A stretch of 64,000 nt of DNA, taken from positions 434,001 through 498,000 of the forward strand of contig NZ_JARAJZ010000001.1 in the NCBI RefSeq assembly GCF_028765345.1. Direction: 5' to 3'. Below, piece by piece: positions 58,594 through 64,000 of this stretch (within the stretch, counting starts at the first letter, position 1; each line of letters begins with the position of its first letter). The notes below the pieces were generated by a model. The model did no database searches. It was not told the origin of the DNA and saw nothing but the letters and a program-made list of their open reading frames with translations. The translations under genes were made by a program, and so were the position numbers. Source of the stretch: Sporolactobacillus sp. CQH2019 (lineage in GTDB: Bacteria; Bacillota; Bacilli; Bacillales; Sporolactobacillaceae).

Positions 58594-59568
58594 TTACCGT
58601 GTTCCGCCGGAAGCCAGCCATTCCGGCGCTTCAAAACGATTCGCATATCGTTTGGTTAAAAAGGCAAGCATCGATTCGATGTTCCCGGCCTTTTCCTCGT
58701 TGGCCCGGATCGTTTCCTCCAGCAGCTGCCGGTCCTCCCGATCCGATCCGGAAAAATACCGTTCACAGCATTCCAGGAAAGAAAGCGGGAAGAGCAGTCT
58801 GCTGAACAGATGGGCGGCCAGCGGATCCGTCAGCGGGAAACGGGCTTCATAATCGTTCAGGAAACTCTCGGCCGCCGCTTCCTGGTCCGGCCCGCTCCTC
58901 GTCCACGCCAGCATACGGAGCCATTCGGCCAGATCACGCGAGCGGTCGTCGGCAACCCAGAATGCCGGATTTTCCGGATACAGCGATTCGGAGCCTGAAA
59001 AGCGAAAATGTCCGATCACCGCCGTTTCCCCGTATGAATGATCGATGAAGGTATCAACGCCGAGCTGGATCGCATTTTCCGCGCACCCCGAGAAGTAAGG
59101 AAAATTTGCCAGAAGGCGCTGTTCAAAAAAATCGGTCTGCTTCTTCGTCTGAATCTCGGTATATTTTTTCGCCAGTGCATCGATCCGGCCGACCCACTCC
59201 GATGTCCGGCCGGCGACCGGCGATTCCGGAAAACGCTGGGTATCCTGCAGAGCGGTGCGGCGATGAAAGTCCGCGAGCGCAGTCCCGAGGGGCAAAGACG
59301 GATGTCTGTTTTCATCGGGCAGCGACATCAGAACTGAGGGAACGCCGTCCACTTCCGTGACGTACTGGTTTTCCCGGTTTCTGAACATTCTGCAGACCGG
59401 AATCGTCCCGAGCGCCAGATTGTCCGCTATATCGGCCAGCACTTCCAGATTGCGATGATAAAAATGGTGCAGCGGCTGAAAAAAAAAGCGGGCATGAGCC
59501 GTATCTTCCTTCTGCAGCCGGTACTTCCTGCCGGCAACAGCCGGCCAGTCTGCCCCCGCCAAATGCAA
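58594..59568 (-). CDS. yutH: YutH/CotS-type spore coat kinase-like protein
   Basis: 324 residues with an aminoglycoside-phosphotransferase-like fold. RKYRLQKEDTAHARFFFQPL...FYHRNLEVLADIAD, VLMSLPDE, and VIGHFRFSGSESLYPENPAFWVADDRSRDLAEWLRM resemble the YutH branch of the CotS family, in which catalytic residues are degenerate. In Bacillus YutH is a spore coat component. The start is TTG; another TTG two codons in has better spacing from GGGGAGG. It supports a spore-forming host. Confidence 0.72.
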   Translation of the reverse strand: MHLAGADWPAVAGRKYRLQKEDTAHARFFFQPLHHFYHRNLEVLADIADNLALGTIPVCRMFRNRENQYVTEVDGVPSVLMSLPDENRHPSLPLGTALADFHRRTALQDTQRFPESPVAGRTSEWVGRIDALAKKYTEIQTKKQTDFFEQRLLANFPYFSGCAENAIQLGVDTFIDHSYGETAVIGHFRFSGSESLYPENPAFWVADDRSRDLAEWLRMLAWTRSGPDQEAAAESFLNDYEARFPLTDPLAAHLFSRLLFPLSFLECCERYFSGSDREDRQLLEETIRANEEKAGNIESMLAFLTKRYANRFEAPEWLASGGTR

Positions 59569-59615
59569 GCACCTCCCCGCACGATTTCCTTACAATTTAT
59601 GCGGCGGGCGCCGAT

Positions 59616-60545
59616 TCAATGCCGGCCGGCAGAAGATAATACGGGAACCTGTTTTTTAAGAGAAGCGACAACGGTCGATAGGGATCGGTTTTCCTGCCTA
59701 AAAAAGTCCTGCATCGGACAGGGTCCCCTTGCAATCCGCCCGAGCACAGAAGGTATAGTATAGTGTTCCATTCTGAGGCTTTCATTCACTTCCTCCCAGC
59801 GAAGCGGTACGGCAACCGTCGCGCCCTCTTTTCCGCGCGGAGAATAGGGGCAAATGATCGTTTTTCCCGGAGCATGCTGGACGTAATCGATATAAAGCCG
59901 GTTTCCGCGCTTCTTCTTCAGCCTTTCAGTCGTAAAATCAGCCGGAAAATTTTCGACGAGAAGGCGGGCAATGAATGAAGTAAAGATTCGCGAGTCCGGA
60001 TAAGTCAGCCCGCTTCCGGCCGTTGGAATATGAATCTGAAGGCCCCTGCTCCCGGAAAGTTTCGGATAACCTGTAATTTCCAGACGGTCGAGAATCTTCT
60101 TTATCTGCAGCGCGGCTTTGACTGCCAGCGGAAAATCCGAGCGGTCGGCCGGATCCAGATCAAAAACGATTTCCAGCGGCCGGTCTGAACCAATGGTTTG
60201 AAATGGGACGTGATATTCGACGGTCATTTGGTTGCCGAGCCAGATCAGTGTTGCAAGATCGTTGCAAATAATATAACGATGATCGCCGACGGTCGCCGTC
60301 TGAATGAACTCGGGCGCATAGTCCGGACAGTTCTTCTGAAAGAACGATTCCCCGGGGACGCCGTGCGGAAAACGGATCGCTGTCAGAGCCCTGTTTTCTA
60401 AAAAAGGAAGCATGAAGCGGGAAACCTCGGCCAGATAAGAAATGAACAGTGCTTTGTCAATTGGGGGCTGTTTCCAGACAATTTTATCCGGATGCGTGAT
60501 TTCGGCATCCTGTAAAGGCTTATCTAAAATTTTCATGATGATCAT
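59616..60545 (-). CDS. ligD: LigD polymerase/primase domain protein (separate gene)
   Basis: 309 residues, an archaeo-eukaryotic primase-type polymerase used in bacterial end joining. The metal-binding FDLDPADRSDF is near residue 130, with SGSRGLQIHIP near 165 and GATVAVPL near 255. It overlaps the ligase gene by 26 bases and follows it, so it is the second half of a LigD that is one polypeptide in Bacillus subtilis. Start at one of two ATG codons after AAGG. All catalytic motifs look intact. Confidence 0.9.
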   Translation of the reverse strand: MIIMKILDKPLQDAEITHPDKIVWKQPPIDKALFISYLAEVSRFMLPFLENRALTAIRFPHGVPGESFFQKNCPDYAPEFIQTATVGDHRYIICNDLATLIWLGNQMTVEYHVPFQTIGSDRPLEIVFDLDPADRSDFPLAVKAALQIKKILDRLEITGYPKLSGSRGLQIHIPTAGSGLTYPDSRIFTSFIARLLVENFPADFTTERLKKKRGNRLYIDYVQHAPGKTIICPYSPRGKEGATVAVPLRWEEVNESLRMEHYTIPSVLGRIARGPCPMQDFFRQENRSLSTVVASLKKQVPVLSSAGRH

Positions 60546-61485
60546 CCTTTATCCTGCATTTTTCCGGATCCCGACCGACAAAGGCCTGGATGCTCGGCTG
60601 TCTCAGAGCATGGCCGGCCCAGTTGATATATTTCACTCTTACCGTGATCCGCGGTTCCAGCCAGCGGACGCCCTTTGAGCCCGGCGGCCGGCCGGCAAAA
60701 GGCATGGTGTCCGTGATCAGCGGAACGATAAATTGCGTGAAGGCCTGCCACTCCGCCATCGTCAGATTTCCCGTTCCGCAACGGCCGATATAAATCAGCC
60801 GGCCTTGTTCATCATAGAGCCCCAGCAGTACGGAACGAACGATATCCGAGTGGTAAGCAACACCTCCGATCACGGCGATCAGGTCTTTGTAATTTTTGAT
60901 TTTTCTCCAGTCCGCGTTTTGTCCGCCGATCATATACCGGCTCCCGCTATCTTTGGAAACGATTCCTTCCAGGCCCATTTTCTTCACCGTATGAAATAAT
61001 GCCGGCCCGTCGCGATGAACCGGTGTCAGCTGAATCCTTTCGGACGGCGTAACAATGGCGGCGAGCCGATCAAGCCTTTCCTGAAGCGGCCGATCGTTCA
61101 GCCACTGGCCGTTGCAATAAATGAGATCAAAGATCATGTAATAGATCGGAATATTTTTCATGGCCGCTTTGATCCGATCCGGCTGCCTGATTCCGTCCCG
61201 CCTCATGACATCGTGAAAGGAGGGCCTGCCGTTTTGATCCAGAGCGATGACTTCGCCGTCCAATATGAACGATTCGGCAGCCGTGCACTTGGTGACGGCC
61301 TGAAGCTCCGGAAAAACTGCTGTCCGCTCGTTCTTTTTTCTGTTAAAAAGACGGATTTCCCTTCCGCCGAAATAGCAGAGCACCCGGACGCCGTCCCACT
61401 TGATCTGATGGATCCACTCCGCTCGGTCCGGAATCGTTTTGGCAGGAACAGGTTCAAAAGGAATGACAGGATTCAGTTTGCGCAT
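60520..61485 (-). CDS. ligD: ATP-dependent DNA ligase D ligase domain protein (separate gene)
   Basis: 321 residues. The nucleotidyl-lysine motif KWDGVR is near residue 29, followed by motif III FILDGEVIALD, motif IV EGIVSKDSGSRY and motif V DWRKIKNYKDL, then an OB fold. It seals double-strand breaks held by Ku. Overlaps the polymerase gene downstream; its ATG lies just before the ku stop. It ends with IKDDHHENFR instead of running into the polymerase domain. Confidence 0.92.
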   Translation of the reverse strand: MRKLNPVIPFEPVPAKTIPDRAEWIHQIKWDGVRVLCYFGGREIRLFNRKKNERTAVFPELQAVTKCTAAESFILDGEVIALDQNGRPSFHDVMRRDGIRQPDRIKAAMKNIPIYYMIFDLIYCNGQWLNDRPLQERLDRLAAIVTPSERIQLTPVHRDGPALFHTVKKMGLEGIVSKDSGSRYMIGGQNADWRKIKNYKDLIAVIGGVAYHSDIVRSVLLGLYDEQGRLIYIGRCGTGNLTMAEWQAFTQFIVPLITDTMPFAGRPPGSKGVRWLEPRITVRVKYINWAGHALRQPSIQAFVGRDPEKCRIKDDHHENFR

Positions 61486-61488
61486 CTG

Positions 61489-62301
61489 TCAGACCGTCTT
61501 TTTCCGTCTTGCCGTTCTCTTTTTCGGGCGGGTTTCTTTGACGCTTGCCTCCAGGGCTGAGAGCAGATCAACGACGTTTTTCGGCTGGGGAGCCCCTGCC
61601 TTCTTGCGGGGCTCGATCCCGGCGATTTTACTCTGGATCAGGTTTTCCAGTTTCAGCCGGTATTCATCCTTGTAGTTCTCCGGCTGGAATTCGGCTGCAA
61701 GCTGATTAATCAGCTGCGAGGCTATGTCGAGTTCTTTCTGCACATTTTCTCCGGCAACATTCGCCATTCCCGGAACTTCGTCCATACTCCGGACCTCATC
61801 GGGATAGTATAAAGTTTCAAGAATCATTCCTTTTCCGTGGCTGCGGATCGCGGCGAGATGCTGCTTCGCCCGGATGATGATATTGGCAATCCCGATTTTG
61901 GCCGAGTCGCCGATCGCCTGGCGGAGCAGCGAATAAGCTTTAAGGCCGTTCCCGCCGTCCGGACCGATATAATAAGATTTTTCATAAAATATCGGATCGA
62001 TTTCGCTGAGATTGACAAAATTGACGATTTCGATGCTTTTATCGATGTCTCCCTGCAGATCGTTCAGTTCTTCCTCACTGACGGCTACAAACTGCTCGGG
62101 AGAATATTCATACCCTTTGACAATCTCTTCATATCCGACTTTTTTGCCGCATTTCGAACAAGTCCGTGTATAATTGATTGGAGCCATACAGTCTTTATGG
62201 AGCATACGCAGTTTGATATCTTTGTCTTCTGTCGCCGTGTAGAGTTTGATCGGGATGTAGACCAGTCCGAACTGAATGCTGCCTCTCCACATTGTGCGCA
62301 T
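61489..62301 (-). CDS. ku: Ku protein
   Basis: 270 residues. It binds DNA ends and recruits LigD. MRTMWRGSIQFGLVYIPIKLYTATEDKDIKLRMLHKDC and the central ring (FYEKSYYIGPDGGN, LAAIRSHGKGMILETLYYPDEV) are classic. A C-terminal Lys/Arg tail follows. The ATG at 62301 follows GAGGTGA; the frame runs 95 codons upstream but without Ku-like sequence. First gene of a ku-lig-pol set, often under forespore sigma G in Bacillus; no such promoter was identified here. Confidence 0.94.
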   Translation of the reverse strand: MRTMWRGSIQFGLVYIPIKLYTATEDKDIKLRMLHKDCMAPINYTRTCSKCGKKVGYEEIVKGYEYSPEQFVAVSEEELNDLQGDIDKSIEIVNFVNLSEIDPIFYEKSYYIGPDGGNGLKAYSLLRQAIGDSAKIGIANIIIRAKQHLAAIRSHGKGMILETLYYPDEVRSMDEVPGMANVAGENVQKELDIASQLINQLAAEFQPENYKDEYRLKLENLIQSKIAGIEPRKKAGAPQPKNVVDLLSALEASVKETRPKKRTARRKKTV

Positions 62302-62403
62302 AAAATCACCTCGTCGCTTAGGTTGCGCAAAATAAAAAAATGTATCAGGAAAACGCGGTTCCGTCTGCAGCGGAGGCAGCCCTCGGTGCCGATGCCTGAC
62401 CGC

Positions 62404-62433
62404 ATAAAAAAAGCCTTCTGCTCGAGAAGGAAT
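62404..62433 (-). terminator. Terminator of the HAD gene
   Basis: On the minus strand CCTTCT-CGAGC-AGAAGG is followed by CTTTTTTT, upstream of ku. It separates the ku set from yutF. The rest of 62302-62638 holds no gene. Confidence 0.8.
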
Positions 62434-62638
62434 TTTTAACGTCAAAATTTTTCTATAATTTTTATGCGAATAGAACAATCTGTTCACCCAAGCGGGCATG
62501 ATTCCGTATCTCAAGTCCGGCGGAATATTGCGCGTTTCGCGGCGCTCATCTCCTCCGGTCAGGGCCGTGCAGCATTTTTCCGGCAACGATACGGAGGAAC
62601 AGGAACCATCAGACCGCGCAATGAAAACCGGCGAAGCT

Positions 62639-63409
62639 TCAAAATACCCACTCGCTCAATGATCGAAGTGCATACGTCGGCTGAACGGTCCGCGTTTGCA
62701 GGTTCTGCTGCGACGTCACTCCGGTCAGTACAATCAGCGTATCCATGTCAGCGCGGATTCCTGCCATGATGTCGGTATCGTAGTTATCGCCGATGATCAG
62801 GGCCCGCTCCTTCGCCGTTCCCAGTTTTTTAAGTGCCTGATCGATAATGATCGGTTCCGGTTTGCCGATAAAAACCGGCTGAACGCCGGTCGAGACACTG
62901 ATCACCGATGTCAGGGAACCATTGCCCGGAAACAGGCCGTATTCTGTCGGCAGAGCGGCATCGGGATTCGTTGAAACAAATTTGGCTCCCTTGCGCACGG
63001 CCAGGCAGGCCTTCGCATATTTTTCATAGGTGATCTGCCGGTCCATGCCGAATGCAACGTAATCGGGATCATTTTCCTCATATTGCAGGCCCTCTGCTTC
63101 CATCGCCTGTTTCAGTCCGCGCTCGCCGATATAGTAAACAGTCGCGTCCTCTTTCTCATTCTTTATGTAGCGAGCCGTTGCCATGCTCGTCGTCAGTACA
63201 TTGTCAGGTGTGCACGGAATACCGAAACTGTTAAGCTGCCCCGCTACCGTTTCTTTTGTCCGCGTCGAATTATTGGTTACAAATAAATAAGGATGCTCTC
63301 TTTTTTTAAGTTCCTTGACAAATTCCACCGCTTCGGGAATTTTCTCTTTTCCACGGTAAACCGTACCGTCAAGATCAAGCAAAAACCCATCGTATGACTT
63401 TCTACCCAT
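62639..63409 (-). CDS. yutF: HAD-superfamily phosphatase (NagD/YutF type)
   Basis: 256 residues. Motif I LLDLDGTVYRG, motif II VTNNSTRT, cap class IIA region, and motif III/IV GDNYDTDIMAG are in order. Acts on sugar or nucleoside phosphates; the substrate is not certain. ATG at 63409 behind GGGGG. Between ku and yutE in this window; in Bacillus yutG and yutH neighbour it. Confidence 0.88.
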   Translation of the reverse strand: MGRKSYDGFLLDLDGTVYRGKEKIPEAVEFVKELKKREHPYLFVTNNSTRTKETVAGQLNSFGIPCTPDNVLTTSMATARYIKNEKEDATVYYIGERGLKQAMEAEGLQYEENDPDYVAFGMDRQITYEKYAKACLAVRKGAKFVSTNPDAALPTEYGLFPGNGSLTSVISVSTGVQPVFIGKPEPIIIDQALKKLGTAKERALIIGDNYDTDIMAGIRADMDTLIVLTGVTSQQNLQTRTVQPTYALRSLSEWVF

Positions 63410-63438
63410 CAATAAACCCCCAGCCTGTCTATTCTCTT

Positions 63439-63885
63439 TTACTGTCCGGTATCGGGCGAAAAAGCCGACACCGGCCCAAGCTCGTTTTCCAGATATTCCG
63501 TGATATGGGTTGAAAACTGTTTCAGAGGAGTCAGATGATCTTTTATCACACCGCGCACTTGCTCATGATCGACCGCCGTGTATTCCTGGACAAGCATTTT
63601 GCGCAGATGCACGACCGCCTTGACAGCTGACGCGTCGTCCGCAGGCAGCACCGATTCGTCTTCCAGAATATCGATAACATCTTCATATCCGCCCGGATCG
63701 CGCATGATAAAACCGTCAATCATTTGATTTCCGACATCGATCATCGATTCGATCAAAATCTGCGCCAGCCGCTCCAGTGCGAGGCGGCCGACCGGAGAAT
63801 CCCAATTTTCGCTCTCGAAAAGATCCAAAAGCGAGTTCATATAGTTCAATGTTCCGCCGATTTTTCGCCGATCTACAAAATACAT
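63439..63885 (-). CDS. yutE: DUF86 / HepT-like protein (YutE)
   Basis: 148 residues, helical. LALERLAQILIESMIDVGNQMIDGFIMRDPGGYEDVIDILEDESVLP and VHLRKMLVQEYTAVDHEQV match DUF86, whose HepT members carry RX4-6HXY; here the last part reads LRKMLVQEYTAVD, lacking the His of the toxin active site, so it is probably not a toxin. RBS AAGAGGGG precedes the ATG. Runs into yutF. Confidence 0.82.
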   Translation of the reverse strand: MYFVDRRKIGGTLNYMNSLLDLFESENWDSPVGRLALERLAQILIESMIDVGNQMIDGFIMRDPGGYEDVIDILEDESVLPADDASAVKAVVHLRKMLVQEYTAVDHEQVRGVIKDHLTPLKQFSTHITEYLENELGPVSAFSPDTGQ

Positions 63886-63963
63886 GACATTCCCCTCTTT
63901 AATCCATAGTAAAATTACCCGGGCCAGACCGAAAGCTTATGGACAGCGCCGCATGTCAGGACT

Positions 63964-64000
63964 TTACAGATCTTTTCGGACCCGCTCATCAATTAACCGT
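63964..64000 (-). CDS. Possible 3' end of an upstream gene, cut by window edge
   Basis: On the minus strand the last 36 bases read RLIDERVRKDL then TAA. In Bacillus yutD precedes yutE here, but 11 residues are too few to assign. Confidence 0.25.
   Translation of the reverse strand, partial: RLIDERVRKDL

Noticed and set aside
63439-63885. HepT toxin of a HepT/MntA system
   Set aside because: The RX4-6HXY active-site motif is not present and no nucleotidyltransferase antitoxin gene is adjacent.

Overview
Organism. The window looks like the chromosome of a low-GC Gram-positive, endospore-forming member of the Bacillales, possibly of the Sporolactobacillaceae (the family is an inference). Evidence: the Bacillus-type order pbpF-hemE-hemH-yhgD-yhgE-yhfR-lplJ, a yut cluster (yutM, dapF, yuzD, yutI, yutH, yutF, yutE) with a YutH/CotS-type spore-coat protein and Ku/LigD repair genes, strong AGGAGG ribosome binding sites, and many intrinsic terminators.

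Layout. (1) 1-12100: lipoate ligase (cut by the window edge), a histidine phosphatase, a very long YhgE/Pip membrane protein with its TetR regulator, hemH and hemE (hemY is not in its usual place), PBP 1F and an amino-acid permease. (2) 12475-22321: tRNA-Ala(CGC), a gene-poor stretch with decayed sequence, a YggT-like protein, pgi, a DUF378 protein, asparagine synthetase, a divergent pair of XRE regulators, and an NADH dehydrogenase (ndh) with a Rex-like operator. Three intergenic regions carry short-period repeats, the clearest being an 82-bp tandem array at 21484-21930. (3) 22322-56077: a 33.6-kb AT-rich integrated element bounded by a 127-bp direct repeat with one mismatch, inserted in the 3' end of the A-type Fe-S carrier gene yutM. 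(4) 56078-64000: the rest of the yut cluster, interrupted by a ku / ligD-ligase / ligD-polymerase set.

The integrated element. Nearly all genes are on the minus strand. From the right: tyrosine integrase, small unknown genes, a winged-helix replication-type protein, an XRE regulator, HNH genes, a D5-type primase/SF3 helicase, a ~970-residue single-chain RNA polymerase-like protein with the DFDGD motif, small accessory genes (N6-methylase-like fold, zinc peptidase-like, AP2/HNH-like, BECR-type nuclease-like), a distal tail (Dit) protein, and then HNH, TerS, TerL, portal, protease, capsid, connectors, major tail protein, frameshifted tail chaperones and tape measure. At the left end, on the plus strand, is a ParA plus ribbon-helix-helix partition pair. 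I see no holin, endolysin, tail-tip or receptor-binding gene after the tape measure, and no divergent cI/cro switch. The element therefore combines siphovirus head and tail genes, plasmid-type replication and partition, and its own RNA polymerase: a phage-plasmid, a helper-dependent satellite, or a remodelled prophage.

Most notable items: the RNA polymerase; a repeat-rich candidate origin between it and the primase; a free-standing small transcript with an 11-bp closing stem at 38680-38855; the programmed -1 frameshift in the tail chaperone gene; and the att design, in which the element supplies the Fe-S-ligand-bearing C-terminus of YutM and a look-alike terminator whose 3' arm is the integrase Shine-Dalgarno.
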